Assembly (NCBI GenBank): GCA_049695975.1
Contig: JBAVTE010000027.1
Location: 1 to 64,000, forward strand
DNA length: 64,000 nucleotides
Source: CAILDB01 sp049695975
GTDB taxonomy: Bacteria > Patescibacteriota > Minisyncoccia > Phycocordibacterales > GWA1-40-21
Direction of reading: 5' to 3'
Numbering within the stretch: position 1 is the stretch's first letter; each line of letters starts with the position of its first letter. The translations under genes were made by a program, and so were the position numbers. This document shows positions 41,914 to 51,271 of the stretch, one piece after another. The notes beneath the pieces were generated by a model, which worked only from the letters and a program-made list of their open reading frames with translations, ran no database searches and was not told the origin of the DNA.

Positions 41914-44577
41914 ATGTCAAAGAAAATAAAGTATGTGTATGCGTTTGAGGAAGGAAATAAAAGTATGAAAGAAATTCTTGGAGGAAAAGGAGCAAACCTC
42001 GCAGAGATGAAAAGTTTAGGTATCAATGTTCCACCAGGGTTTACCATTTCTACCGAAACTTGTAGAATTTATAATGAAATTGGAAAGAAAATTCTTCCTG
42101 AAGTTGACGCACAAATACAGAGTAATCTTGTGAGTCTCGAAAAGAAAATGGGAAAAAAGCTTGGTGATGCTACAGACCCTCTTCTTGTTTCTGTACGTTC
42201 TGGAGCTGTTGCATCGATGCCTGGAATGATGGATACTATTTTAAATCTTGGACTTAATGATAAGTCTGTCGTTGGTCTTGCAGAAAAGACGGGTAATGCG
42301 AGATTTGCATATGACTCATATAGAAGATTGATTCAAATGTTTGGTTCAGTTGTTCTCGAAGTTGAACATTCTGCCTTTGAGCATATTTTGGAATCAGTAA
42401 AAGATACTTGTGGTGCAAAGTACGATACTGATTTGACTGTGGAAAATTTGAAGGAGATTGTAAAAAAATACAAGGAAATGGTGAAGAAAGAAACGAAGGC
42501 TGAATTTCCTCAGGATCCAAAAAAACAACTCGAACTTTCTATAAAAGCAGTTTTTAATTCTTGGAATAATTACAGAGCTATAAGATATAGAGAAATAAAT
42601 AATATAAAAGGACTCATCGGAACGGCTGTAAATATTCAGGCAATGGTTTTTGGAAATCTTGGTGATGACTCCGGAACGGGAGTTTGTTTTACTAGAAATC
42701 CGTCTACAGGGGAAGCAAAGTTTTATGGTGAATATCTGATGAATGCGCAAGGTGAAGATGTTGTTGCTGGTATCAGAACCCCGCTTCCAGTTTCAGCATT
42801 GAAGACTCAGAGTCCGAAAATTTATAAAGAACTTGTAGATGTGTGCAATAGAGTTGAGAAGCATTACAAAGATATGCAGGATATGGAATTTACGATTCAG
42901 CAAGGAGTACTATATATCTTGCAAGCGAGAAATGGAAAGAGAACAGCTACTGCCGCGGTGAAAATTGCTGTAGATATGGTGAAAGAAAAACTGATCACAA
43001 AAGAACAAGCAATACTTAGAATTGACCCAAATCAGCTTAACCAGCTTCTTCACAAACAGTTTGACCCTATCGCATTAAACAAGGCAGAAGCCATTGCACA
43101 GGGTCTTCCAGCGTCTCCAGGTGCAGCCGTGGGAGAAATAGTCTTTACTGCGACAGATGCATTTGAAAAGACGAAGAAAGGCTTGGATGTAATTCTTGTT
43201 AGAATAGAAACTTCCCCAGAAGACATTGACGGAATGCACAGTGCAAAAGGAATTTTAACTGCAAGGGGTGGTATGACTTCCCATGCAGCTGTCGTCGCAA
43301 GAGGAATGGGAACTTGCTGTGTTGCTGGATGTTCAGATTTGACTATAAATGAAAAAGCAAAAACCTTGATAGTAAAAGATAAAGGAATTACTTTGAAGGA
43401 GGGAGATTTTATTTCACTTGATGGTTCAACAGGAAAAGTTTATGAAGGCAGACTCACTACAGAAGACCCAGAACTTTCTGGTGACTTTGGTACTTTGATG
43501 GCATGGGCTGATGGTTTCCGAAAAATCGGTGTTAGAACAAACGCAGATACTCCGACAGATGCAAAAATGGCAAGAAAATTCGGTGCGGAAGGTATTGGTC
43601 TTTGCAGAACAGAGCACATGTTTTTTGAAGGTAATAGAATTAAAGCCGTAAGAGAAATGATTCTTTCAAATGATGTGGAAAGTAGAAAGAAAGCTTTAGC
43701 AAAACTTTTACCATATCAGAGAGAAGATTTTGTTGGCCTATTCCATACTATGGAGGGATTCCCAGTAACTGTGAGATATTTGGACCCACCACTTCACGAA
43801 TTTTTACCTACAAAAGAAAAAGATATTGCTGAACTTTCTAAAGAAATGAAAGTTAGTGTTGAAATTCTCAAAGCAAAAATAGATGATCTTCATGAGTTTA
43901 ATCCTATGCTTGGTCACAGAGGTTGCCGACTTGCCATTACATTTCCAGAAATTTACGATATGCAGACAAATGCTGTGATAGAAGCAGCGATTCTTGTCAG
44001 CAAAAAGTGTCCTATTTGCGGAAAGAAACACAAAGTTGTTCCTGAAATAATGATTCCTTTAGTTGCTACCACAAAAGAATTTGCTGTTTTGAAAGATAGC
44101 GTTGTCAAAATAGTAGAAGCAAGACTCAAAGAAGCAAAGATTAAAATGAATTATAAAATTGGAACAATGATAGAAGTTCCGAGAGCAGCTCTCGTCGCAG
44201 ACAAGATAGTAGAAGCTGGCGCAGAATTTTTCTCTTTTGGAACAAATGATCTCACGCAAATGGGTGCGGGACTTTCAAGAGATGATGCAGGAAAATTCCT
44301 CAAAGAATATGTTGCACAAAATATTTATGAATTCGATCCATTTGAAGTCCTAGATCAAGAGGGGATCGGTGAGCTCATAAGAATTGCTATCAAGAAAGGA
44401 AGAGGTGTAAAGAAAGATTTGAAAGTCGGAATTTGTGGAGAACATGGTGGTGAACCTAGAACTGTGGAGTTCTGCCACAGAGAAGGATTTTCTTATGTTT
44501 CTTGCTCGCCATTCCGAGTGCCTATCGCACGACTTGCAGCAGCACAGGCGGTAGTAAAAGAAAAAGCAAAAAAATAG
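41914..44577 (+). CDS. ppdK: Pyruvate, phosphate dikinase
   Basis: An 887-residue enzyme interconverting pyruvate + ATP + Pi and phosphoenolpyruvate + AMP + PPi. The N-terminal ATP-grasp domain has GGKGANLAEM and GMMDTILNLG. The swivelling phosphohistidine domain has GGMTSHAAVVARGMG. The C-terminal TIM-barrel has EGIGLCRTEHMF, GHRGCRLAI and the FSFGTNDLTQM pyruvate site. Length is normal. In fermentative CPR metabolism it can act in the ATP-forming, glycolytic direction. The 198-bp upstream region holds only a small hairpin (AAGGG/CCCTT) and no recognisable riboswitch. Confidence 0.97.
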   Translation: MSKKIKYVYAFEEGNKSMKEILGGKGANLAEMKSLGINVPPGFTISTETCRIYNEIGKKILPEVDAQIQSNLVSLEKKMGKKLGDATDPLLVSVRSGAVASMPGMMDTILNLGLNDKSVVGLAEKTGNARFAYDSYRRLIQMFGSVVLEVEHSAFEHILESVKDTCGAKYDTDLTVENLKEIVKKYKEMVKKETKAEFPQDPKKQLELSIKAVFNSWNNYRAIRYREINNIKGLIGTAVNIQAMVFGNLGDDSGTGVCFTRNPSTGEAKFYGEYLMNAQGEDVVAGIRTPLPVSALKTQSPKIYKELVDVCNRVEKHYKDMQDMEFTIQQGVLYILQARNGKRTATAAVKIAVDMVKEKLITKEQAILRIDPNQLNQLLHKQFDPIALNKAEAIAQGLPASPGAAVGEIVFTATDAFEKTKKGLDVILVRIETSPEDIDGMHSAKGILTARGGMTSHAAVVARGMGTCCVAGCSDLTINEKAKTLIVKDKGITLKEGDFISLDGSTGKVYEGRLTTEDPELSGDFGTLMAWADGFRKIGVRTNADTPTDAKMARKFGAEGIGLCRTEHMFFEGNRIKAVREMILSNDVESRKKALAKLLPYQREDFVGLFHTMEGFPVTVRYLDPPLHEFLPTKEKDIAELSKEMKVSVEILKAKIDDLHEFNPMLGHRGCRLAITFPEIYDMQTNAVIEAAILVSKKCPICGKKHKVVPEIMIPLVATTKEFAVLKDSVVKIVEARLKEAKIKMNYKIGTMIEVPRAALVADKIVEAGAEFFSFGTNDLTQMGAGLSRDDAGKFLKEYVAQNIYEFDPFEVLDQEGIGELIRIAIKKGRGVKKDLKVGICGEHGGEPRTVEFCHREGFSYVSCSPFRVPIARLAAAQAVVKEKAKK

Positions 44578-44594
44578 ACTGAAACAGGCTTTTA

Positions 44595-44638
44595 AAACCA
44601 GCCCCCGCCAATCAGATTGGCGGGGGCTGGTTTGTTTT
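44595..44638 (+). terminator. Strong intrinsic terminator after ppdK
   Basis: A 17-bp perfect stem (AAACCAGCCCCCGCCAA and complement) with a TCAGA loop and a T-rich tail. It ends 6 nt before the left 64-bp repeat. Confidence 0.93.
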
Positions 44639-44644
44639 ACTATT

Positions 44645-44708
44645 ATCGTTGACGATAATTTATTTTGCAGTATCATTGTACTAAGGTTTAACAATTAAAT
44701 AAACAAAA
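44645..44708 (+). repeat. Left copy of 64-bp direct repeat flanking the diaminopropionate cluster
   Basis: Identical to 51272-51335 at 63 of 64 positions (G versus A at 44678 within the -10-like TGTACT/TATACT). It begins with the palindrome ATCGT-TG-ACGAT. The right copy forms the leader of the CAP-domain gene, so this copy looks like a displaced promoter left behind ppdK. Confidence 0.95.
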
Positions 44709-44790
44709 TAACAACATATAAGATAAAAGTTGACTGATTTTTTTTAATATTTATTTCATACTACTTTATCGACGATTTTATAGAATAAAA

Positions 44791-45756
44791 TTAAGTCAAA
44801 AGAAGACCTACCATATTTTGTTTGGCCAAATCAAAGTAATACTTACTTATAGCTAGGTCAAAAATCGCCATACCCATAGGATTAAACATCACATTTCTTT
44901 TATTAATAAAGAAATTATTTTTTTCATTTAATATATCTACTATCGTTTTGGTATCATTTTTTTGTAGCCCACATTCTTTTTGAAACATTTCAATATCAGT
45001 GTTTTCTCTACAAACTTCTTCCCAATCATCTACTACAATATTACCTTTTACATACTCAAATATTTTTGGTTTAAAATCTCTCAGTGAAACGTTTAGAAGC
45101 AAAGATCCTTCTTTGGGTATTTGATCAATATATCTAGAATCTGACACTGTACAAGTTATAACTATATCTGAATCTTTATAAGCCTCCTGCCAGCTATCAG
45201 TAATTATTATTTTATCTTTATCTGTTTCATCTATATTATCTTGTTCAATCTTTTTTAAATCATATAAACAATATTTATTTATTTTATTTCCAAATAGTTT
45301 ACTACACATTTTATAATGAAATTTTCCGATTGGTCCCCACCCTATTATTCCAACAGTTAAATTTTTTCTAGCACATTGGTCTATGAAGTTTTTTATTATT
45401 AAACCACTGACTGAGGCCGTCCTAATAATACTAATGAGGGAAGTATTTATAGAACTCATAATTTCACCAGTATCAGCATTATTAAGAACTATTATACTAT
45501 TTGCTCTTGGTTTACCAATTTTTATATTTTCTGGAAAGCTTGCAATCCACTTTATGCCAGCGACATTAAAATTTCCTCCAAGAAAAGCGGGCATTGCAAT
45601 AATACGATTTTTTAAATTTTTATAACGCAGATATGGTTTTATTGGTTGAGTATAATCTCCCACAGCATAACATTTTACAGCTTCATTTATTATTTCTATA
45701 GTTTTATTCCAATCTATACCAATTTTTAATATATCTTTTTCGTTTAAATAAATCAT
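44791..45756 (-). CDS. sbnB: SbnB-like L-2,3-diaminopropionate synthase (ornithine cyclodeaminase family)
   Basis: A 321-residue NAD-dependent enzyme of the ornithine cyclodeaminase/mu-crystallin family. Motifs specific to SbnB are seen: KWIASFPENIKIGKPRAN, LNNADTGEIMSSINTSLIS and IRTASVSGL, plus the Rossmann segment VGIIGWGPIGKFHYKMC. In staphyloferrin B synthesis SbnB oxidatively splits N-(1-amino-1-carboxy-2-ethyl)-glutamate into L-Dap, 2-oxoglutarate and NADH. It follows the sbnA-like gene by 6 nt on the minus strand, the same pair arrangement as known L-Dap operons. Confidence 0.88.
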   Translation of the reverse strand: MIYLNEKDILKIGIDWNKTIEIINEAVKCYAVGDYTQPIKPYLRYKNLKNRIIAMPAFLGGNFNVAGIKWIASFPENIKIGKPRANSIIVLNNADTGEIMSSINTSLISIIRTASVSGLIIKNFIDQCARKNLTVGIIGWGPIGKFHYKMCSKLFGNKINKYCLYDLKKIEQDNIDETDKDKIIITDSWQEAYKDSDIVITCTVSDSRYIDQIPKEGSLLLNVSLRDFKPKIFEYVKGNIVVDDWEEVCRENTDIEMFQKECGLQKNDTKTIVDILNEKNNFFINKRNVMFNPMGMAIFDLAISKYYFDLAKQNMVGLLLT

Positions 45757-45762
45757 AATTAT

Positions 45763-46719
45763 TTAATCTAATTTACCAAAAAATTTGTTACACCAATTTT
45801 TATTGTAGATTGTATTAATGTATCGTTCTCCCCGATCAGGAAAAATTGTAACAACCGTTACTTTATTTTTAATTTGTTTATTAATAAAATATTGTTCTAT
45901 AGCAGAAAATACTGAACCTGAAGAACCACCAGCAAACAAGGAATGATCTTTTAATAGTTTGTGACAAGATTTTACTGCATCGTTTTCAGGTATAGTTATT
46001 ATCTCATCAATTTTTGCATTTTTTAATATATCTGGCACGATACTTGATCCTATACCTGGTATGTAGCGCTTTTCGGCTTTACCACCGAAGATTACAGATC
46101 CCTTTGTGTCGACAGCAATTACTTTACAGTTGGGAAATTGTTCTTTTATTTTTCTCGAAACACCAGTAATGGTTCCTCCAGATCCAACCCCTATAAATAT
46201 ATAATCAATTTTTTGTAAGCTGTCACATATTTCTTTACCAAGTGTTTCGTAGTATGCTTGTGCATTATCTGGATTGGCATATTGATTTACCCAATATGAA
46301 TTTATAACCCTATTTAAAAATTTTTTTACTTTTTTAATCCTGTTTATTAAATATCCTCCGCTTTTGTCTTTATCTAATACTTTAATTACTCCAGTACTTA
46401 ATTGATTAAGAAGATATTCATTAGTTTTTGAAATATTAGGATCTATGACACAATAAAATTTTAATCCATTTATTTTGCAATAAGTTGCCAAAGATATTCC
46501 AAAATTTCCAGATGAGGATTCTATAATTGCTGTTTCTTTGGATATTTTACCAGATTTAAGTAGTTTATCAATAATAAAAATAGCAGGACGGTCTTTTATA
46601 CTTCCTGTTGGATTAAAAGATTCCAATTTTATAAAAAGATCAATATAATTCAGACTTTTAAGTTTGACTTTGACTAATGGCGTATGACCAACATTATTTA
46701 GAGATTCTACAGGTGGCAT
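45763..46719 (-). CDS. sbnA: SbnA-like PLP synthase for L-2,3-diaminopropionate
   Basis: A 318-residue fold-type II PLP enzyme of the cysteine synthase family. The PLP lysine is Lys42 in NPTGSIKDRPA, the substrate loop is ESSSGNFG, and the phosphate-binding loop is GSGGTITG. SbnA-type markers are GGYLINRI...YWVNQYANPDNAQAYYETLGKEI and RYIPGIGSS. SbnA joins O-phospho-L-serine and L-glutamate to give the substrate of SbnB. A TATAAT on the minus strand lies about 20 nt before the ATG. First gene of a two-gene leftward operon. Confidence 0.88.
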   Translation of the reverse strand: MPPVESLNNVGHTPLVKVKLKSLNYIDLFIKLESFNPTGSIKDRPAIFIIDKLLKSGKISKETAIIESSSGNFGISLATYCKINGLKFYCVIDPNISKTNEYLLNQLSTGVIKVLDKDKSGGYLINRIKKVKKFLNRVINSYWVNQYANPDNAQAYYETLGKEICDSLQKIDYIFIGVGSGGTITGVSRKIKEQFPNCKVIAVDTKGSVIFGGKAEKRYIPGIGSSIVPDILKNAKIDEIITIPENDAVKSCHKLLKDHSLFAGGSSGSVFSAIEQYFINKQIKNKVTVVTIFPDRGERYINTIYNKNWCNKFFGKLD

Positions 46720-46757
46720 AACATTTTAATATATAAGATTATAACATTATGACCCAT

Positions 46758-46786
46758 TTGACAATGGCAACGCTTTACACTACCAT
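46758..46786 (+). promoter_or_regulatory. Promoter of the D-Ala-D-Ala-ligase-like gene
   Basis: TTGACA (46758-46763), 17-bp spacer, TACCAT (46781-46786). A leader of about 105 nt follows, ending in AAAGGAG before the ATG. The promoter is divergent from the sbnA-like gene. Confidence 0.6.
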
Positions 46787-46897
46787 ATAGTGAGTTTAGT
46801 GTTCTTTGAGATACTCTAAAATACAGTTGAGGAAAAAGCCTGTTTCTACGGAATTTCAGCAAAAACCATCGAAATCTAACCATGAAAGGAGATGTTT

Positions 46898-47902
46898 ATG
46901 AGGATATTAATTCTGTATAATCTCGCCAAGATAGTTAAGAAAGGGATTACTAACGATCTGGTTTGTGAGAAGGAGATTGAAATCATCGTGCCTTTAATAG
47001 TTGATTCATTACTTGCACGAGGACATCAAGTTAAAACACTTGAAACAGATCGAAATGTTTGGGAAAAATTAAAAAAACTCAAACCTGAGATTGATATTGT
47101 TCTTAATTTAGCCGAAGGTTTTGGGGGATGTAACATAAACGAAACATTTGTGCCAGCATTATTAGAGGCATTAGAGATTCCGTTTACTGGAGCTTCTTCC
47201 CGAAACATGATGTTTACGATGGATAAGGAAAAAACAAATCTTGTTTTAGGTGCTTACAATATACCTACACCTTGTCGAAAATTATTTAGACAAGGACAAA
47301 GTAAATTTATTGAGTTAGGTTTGAATTTTCCCGTCATCGTAAAACCCGTTAGAGAAGAGGCTAGTATCGGTATTACTTATGATAGTGTCGTCTCAAATCA
47401 CAAGGATCTTGTTGATAAAGTAGATCGTGTGTTTAAACTTTATCAACAATCGGCTCTTGTTGAAGAATTCATAGAGGGTAGAGAAATCTCTGTAGGAATC
47501 ATTGGAAATGGCACTAATGTCCATGTTTTTCCACCACTCGAGTTTATATTTGAAGATTCTATTCCTGTTTTAAAAAGAATTAGATCTTATGAATATAAAT
47601 GGGATGGTGGAAAAGAAGCTATGACCAAAGCAAAGTTACCCGACGATTTGATTACTAAGTTACAGGAGTATACGAAAGTTGCTTACTTAGTAACGGATTG
47701 TCGGGATTATGCAAGGATGGATTATCGGTTGACGGATAAGAACGAAATATTTTTACTTGAAGTCAACTATAATCCTGGAATTGGACCAAATACTCATGGT
47801 CTAAATAATACATTGACCATGATGGCAAGCTTTGAAGGTCATTCATTTGAGGATCTCATCGAATGGATTATTTTCACAGCCAAGGAAAGATATGTTTCTT
47901 GA
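46898..47902 (+). CDS. D-Ala-D-Ala-ligase-like ATP-grasp ligase
   Basis: A 334-residue ATP-grasp protein of the D-alanine--D-alanine ligase family. Visible motifs are ILYNLAK, DIVLNLAEGFGG, IPFTGASSRNMMFTMDKEKT, VIVKPVREEASIGI, VEEFIEGREISVGI and LEVNYNPGIGPNTHG (metal-binding Glu/Asn). The last differs from the EVNTLPG of true Ddl, so another amine acceptor is likely. I chose ATG 46898 because AAAGGAG lies 6 nt upstream; the earlier ATG falls inside that site. It has its own promoter, Shine-Dalgarno site and terminator, and is less AT-rich than its neighbours. It probably forms an amide or peptide bond with the Dap made next door. Confidence 0.82.
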   Translation: MRILILYNLAKIVKKGITNDLVCEKEIEIIVPLIVDSLLARGHQVKTLETDRNVWEKLKKLKPEIDIVLNLAEGFGGCNINETFVPALLEALEIPFTGASSRNMMFTMDKEKTNLVLGAYNIPTPCRKLFRQGQSKFIELGLNFPVIVKPVREEASIGITYDSVVSNHKDLVDKVDRVFKLYQQSALVEEFIEGREISVGIIGNGTNVHVFPPLEFIFEDSIPVLKRIRSYEYKWDGGKEAMTKAKLPDDLITKLQEYTKVAYLVTDCRDYARMDYRLTDKNEIFLLEVNYNPGIGPNTHGLNNTLTMMASFEGHSFEDLIEWIIFTAKERYVS

Positions 47903-47909
47903 TTGTATA

Positions 47910-47952
47910 ATGGGGGAGGTGATTAGAAGATAATCATCCTCCCCCATTTTTT
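47910..47952 (+). terminator. Strong intrinsic terminator
   Basis: Stem ATGGGGGAGG / CCTCCCCCAT extended by TGATTA/TAATCA with a GAAGA loop, then a six-base T run. It closes the single-gene unit 46898-47902. Confidence 0.92.
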
Positions 47953-47966
47953 ATAAAAATTAAATT

Positions 47967-49328
47967 ATGATAAATAAAATTTCAAATATAATAATTGCTA
48001 ATGAAGCAGAGGCTTTTGATAAAATTCTTTGTAGGATTAAAAATGTTAATCAGCGAACAGTAAGGATTAGGAACGAACACTATCTTTCAAATAGAGCACT
48101 TTTTTGGCAAGATGATGATAAAATTATTATTACTCCATTTCCGATTCAAAAAATATTACTTAGGATTGCAAATAACACCTTAAATATGCAAAATGTAGAG
48201 AACTGGTATCCAAATAATATTGATATAAGTTTGTCTGCTGCAATTATTAAAGATAAGAAGTTATGGAAAAAACTTAAAAATACTATAAAAAATAATCCTC
48301 AAGTAACTTTATCCCCCTATTCCTATACTAGTGAATTTAGTAAATTAATCAATCTTTTAAGAAAAGAAAAAATACATTTCAATGTTGATCAGGAGTCTAT
48401 TCCTAAATCTGAGTGGTTAACATCATATCTTGGCTCTAAGGTTGGTTTTAGACTAGAAAGTCTGAAATTGAGCATATTTAAGAAAAATTTTCCAACCACA
48501 AAATTTTTCATTTGTGAAAACAAAACAGAAGTAATAAATGTTGTCGCATGGTTTTATAAGAACAAAATGTCTTGTGTTATTAAGACATCTTATGGTGAGG
48601 GTGGTTGGGGATTAATAATGATTAATAAAAATAAATATAATTCAATCGCAAGATTAAAACAGTACATTAATGATTTGATGGAAAAAGATCCTATATGGAG
48701 TGCGGGTCAATTTGTAGTTGAGGAATTAATTTTATCATATAATAAAAATTATTTAAATTCACCATCATTAGAAATCTTTGTTGATAATATTGGTCCGACT
48801 ATAACATATGTATGTAATCAAATTGTAAATAAATCCGGTGAATTTATTGGCATATTGATGGGAAAAGATTGTATTGATAATAAAATTAAAAAATCTATGT
48901 ATAATATCGGAAAAATAATTTCCAACAGATATTGGAGTTTGGGTTACCGGGGTTTTTTTGATATAGATTTTATTGTTTCTAAGAATAAAACACTTTTCCC
49001 AATTGAGACTAACACAAGAAGAACTGGGGGGACACATGTCTTTGATTTGACTAAAAAAATCTTTGGTAAATATTGGGATAAAAAAATAGTAGTACTTTCT
49101 TTTGATTCTTTTAATTATGGAAAAACAATTTTCTCGGCTGAAATAATTATAGAAAAAATGTCAAAAATAACCTTTCCAATAAATGGAGAAAACGAAGGTG
49201 TCGTAATTACCATTATTAGTCAGTATAAACCAGTGTTTGGTTTTATAATTTTTGCTTCAAATAAACACAAGGTAATGAAAATATACAAAAAATTGACAAC
49301 TATTTGGAATAAGGATATTGTTAAATAA
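47967..49328 (+). CDS. ATP-grasp enzyme resembling PGM1-type peptide ligases
   Basis: A 453-residue, very AT-rich gene. The N-terminal 170 residues are unlike standard ATP-grasp ligases and resemble a pre-ATP-grasp region. The ATP-binding part has MSCVIKTSYGEGGWGLIMI and FVVEELI. The metal site is YRGFFDIDFIV...PIETNTRRTGGTH. The NxRRTGGTH ending is reminiscent of PGM1-related peptide ligases (pheganomycin type) rather than Ddl. A carboxylate-amine ligase joining small amino acids is inferred. It starts 14 nt after the terminator, with TATAAA just upstream. The next gene follows after 2 nt. Confidence 0.7.
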   Translation: MINKISNIIIANEAEAFDKILCRIKNVNQRTVRIRNEHYLSNRALFWQDDDKIIITPFPIQKILLRIANNTLNMQNVENWYPNNIDISLSAAIIKDKKLWKKLKNTIKNNPQVTLSPYSYTSEFSKLINLLRKEKIHFNVDQESIPKSEWLTSYLGSKVGFRLESLKLSIFKKNFPTTKFFICENKTEVINVVAWFYKNKMSCVIKTSYGEGGWGLIMINKNKYNSIARLKQYINDLMEKDPIWSAGQFVVEELILSYNKNYLNSPSLEIFVDNIGPTITYVCNQIVNKSGEFIGILMGKDCIDNKIKKSMYNIGKIISNRYWSLGYRGFFDIDFIVSKNKTLFPIETNTRRTGGTHVFDLTKKIFGKYWDKKIVVLSFDSFNYGKTIFSAEIIIEKMSKITFPINGENEGVVITIISQYKPVFGFIIFASNKHKVMKIYKKLTTIWNKDIVK

Positions 49329-49330
49329 CT

Positions 49331-49837
49331 ATGAAAAAAATAATTCTTAATGTAAAAGCATTTCAAGAGACTTTGCATGCTAGTATGTGCGGACCAGCTT
49401 CTCTAAAAATCGTCTTTAGTTATTACGCAATTAATAAAAGTGAAAAAGAATTATCCCTTTTGGCAGGAACAACAAGTGAATTGGGAACTGATGATAAAGG
49501 TATTGTTCGAGCAGCAAAATCACTCGGTTTTAAATGTGTTGTAAAAAATAGAAGTACTTTTTCTGATATTGAAAAGTGGCTTAAAAAAGGAGTTCCTGTG
49601 ATTGTTGATTGGTTTACACGTGGACGTGTCGATTATTCTTCTTCTGAAGTTGCAGATGGGCATTTGTCTGTTGTTATTGGTCTTGATGATAAACATATTT
49701 ATATTCAGGATCCAGAAATAGGAGAGATACGAATTATGGCAAGAGATGATTTTATGAAAGTTTGGTTTGATTTTTCAGGAGAATTTATTAAGCCAAATGA
49801 ATTGATTATTAGACAAATTATCGTTATCTATAAATAA
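49331..49837 (+). CDS. C39-like papain-fold peptidase
   Basis: A 168-residue stand-alone peptidase-C39-type domain. Catalytic Cys20 lies in ASMCGPASL, His111 in ADGHLSVVIGLDD and Asp127 in IQDPEIGE, which is the complete triad pattern. There is no signal peptide and no ABC transporter fusion, so it acts in the cytoplasm. In related contexts such domains trim or transfer small peptides. Here it lies between an ATP-grasp ligase and an aminotransferase (0-2 nt spacing), suggesting it matures or hydrolyses the ligase product, or performs transpeptidation. Confidence 0.78.
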   Translation: MKKIILNVKAFQETLHASMCGPASLKIVFSYYAINKSEKELSLLAGTTSELGTDDKGIVRAAKSLGFKCVVKNRSTFSDIEKWLKKGVPVIVDWFTRGRVDYSSSEVADGHLSVVIGLDDKHIYIQDPEIGEIRIMARDDFMKVWFDFSGEFIKPNELIIRQIIVIYK

Positions 49838-51226
49838 ATGTTTGAAAAATATCATTTATCTAATAATGCACAAATATTAACTAGTTCTGTCCCTGGACAG
49901 GAATCCTTAAAATTATTAATCGACCAAGAAAAATATGAGAGTAATAATCGATCATATCCTAGAGACATTCCTTTGGCTTTTGATTTAGCTAAAGGATCAA
50001 TTTTACAAGACATTGATGGAAATAGATATATTGATTTTACTTCTATTTGTGGGGTTTTTAATCTGGGACACAATAATGAATATATTTTAGAAAGAATGAA
50101 ATCTATGGAAGGTAAAATATCTCAATCTGTTGATTATCCTACAACTGTAAAAATTAATTTTTTAAAATCCTTACTTGAGGCTTTGCCAGAGACTTTAAAG
50201 GGAAAGTGTAAAGTAAATTTTGGAGGTCCATCTGGTTCTGATGCTGTAGAAGCTGCAATTAAGTTGGCTAGAATAAACAAAAAGAGACATTCAGTCATAG
50301 CTTTTCATGGAGGATATCATGGAATGACGATGGGGGCCTTAAGCGTAACGAGTAAACTATCTCACAGAAAAGATGCCTCGCCGTTAATTCCTGGAGTTCA
50401 TTTCTTACCCTATTGTAGTTCTTATAGATGTCCATTTGCTCATGGAGAAAACGGATGCCAACAAGAGTGTATAAAATACTTTAAATATGTTTTAGAAAAC
50501 CCTCATTCTGGAATAGATAAACCTGCCGCTATCATTATTGAACCAATTCAAGGAGAGGGTGGAACATACATTCCTCCTGAGGGATGGTTAGAAGCTATAA
50601 CAAAAATTGCTCACGATAATGACATTCTTGTTATTTTTGATGAAATTCAGTCTGGTTTTTACAGAACAGGAAGATTGTTTTCTTTTGAACATACAAAAGC
50701 TGTGCCAGATATTATTACTATGTCAAAAGGTATAGGAGGAGTAGGTTTTCCTCTCTCACTAATAATATATAAGAAAGAACTTGATATTTGGGAACCAGGA
50801 ACTCACATAGGTACTTTTCGAGGTAGTCAATTAGCCATGGCTGCAGGTACAGCGGCTTTACAGTTTATTAAAGATTTTAATATTGAAAATTATGTAAGTG
50901 ATCTAGGAAAGAAAATGCTTGATCGATTAACTATTATTAAAAACGTATCTTCCTATATTGGAGAGGTTAGAGGTATTGGTATGATGTTTGGAATAGAATA
51001 TGTAAAAGATAAAAAAAGCAAAGAACCATTTGCTGATATGGCCACTGAAGTTAAGAAAAAGTGTTATGAGAATGGTTTAATCGTAGAAAAAGGTGGCTAT
51101 TATAATAATGTAATTAGGTTTCTTCCTCCTCTTATTACTACTCAAATAATTGCACAAAATGGATTGGATATTTTTGAAAAAGCTAATAAATTAGCAGAAG
51201 TAATGAATACGAAAAAAGATTATTAA
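49838..51226 (+). CDS. Class III aminotransferase, diaminobutyrate-2-oxoglutarate type
   Basis: A 462-residue PLP enzyme. The cofactor lysine is Lys297 in ITMSKGIGG, preceded by the Asp268 motif VIFDEIQSGFYRTG. The N-terminal GNRYIDFTSICGVFNLGH is typical of the acetylornithine/4-aminobutyrate/diaminobutyrate group. The Cys-rich PYCSSYRCPF...CQQEC insertion is a feature of Dab/2-oxoglutarate-type members. It would make or consume an omega-amino acid such as L-2,4-diaminobutyrate, or modify Dap. It abuts the C39 gene with no spacer. It is the last gene before the right 64-bp repeat. Confidence 0.82.
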   Translation: MFEKYHLSNNAQILTSSVPGQESLKLLIDQEKYESNNRSYPRDIPLAFDLAKGSILQDIDGNRYIDFTSICGVFNLGHNNEYILERMKSMEGKISQSVDYPTTVKINFLKSLLEALPETLKGKCKVNFGGPSGSDAVEAAIKLARINKKRHSVIAFHGGYHGMTMGALSVTSKLSHRKDASPLIPGVHFLPYCSSYRCPFAHGENGCQQECIKYFKYVLENPHSGIDKPAAIIIEPIQGEGGTYIPPEGWLEAITKIAHDNDILVIFDEIQSGFYRTGRLFSFEHTKAVPDIITMSKGIGGVGFPLSLIIYKKELDIWEPGTHIGTFRGSQLAMAAGTAALQFIKDFNIENYVSDLGKKMLDRLTIIKNVSSYIGEVRGIGMMFGIEYVKDKKSKEPFADMATEVKKKCYENGLIVEKGGYYNNVIRFLPPLITTQIIAQNGLDIFEKANKLAEVMNTKKDY

Positions 51227-51271
51227 TTTTTTTATAAATGACAAATTTATATAAAGTGATTATTGGATAAA

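Noticed and set aside
44791..46719. Staphyloferrin B siderophore locus
   Set aside because: Only the SbnA/SbnB pair is present. No NIS synthetases, decarboxylase or siderophore transporter genes are nearby, so only the Dap part is supported.
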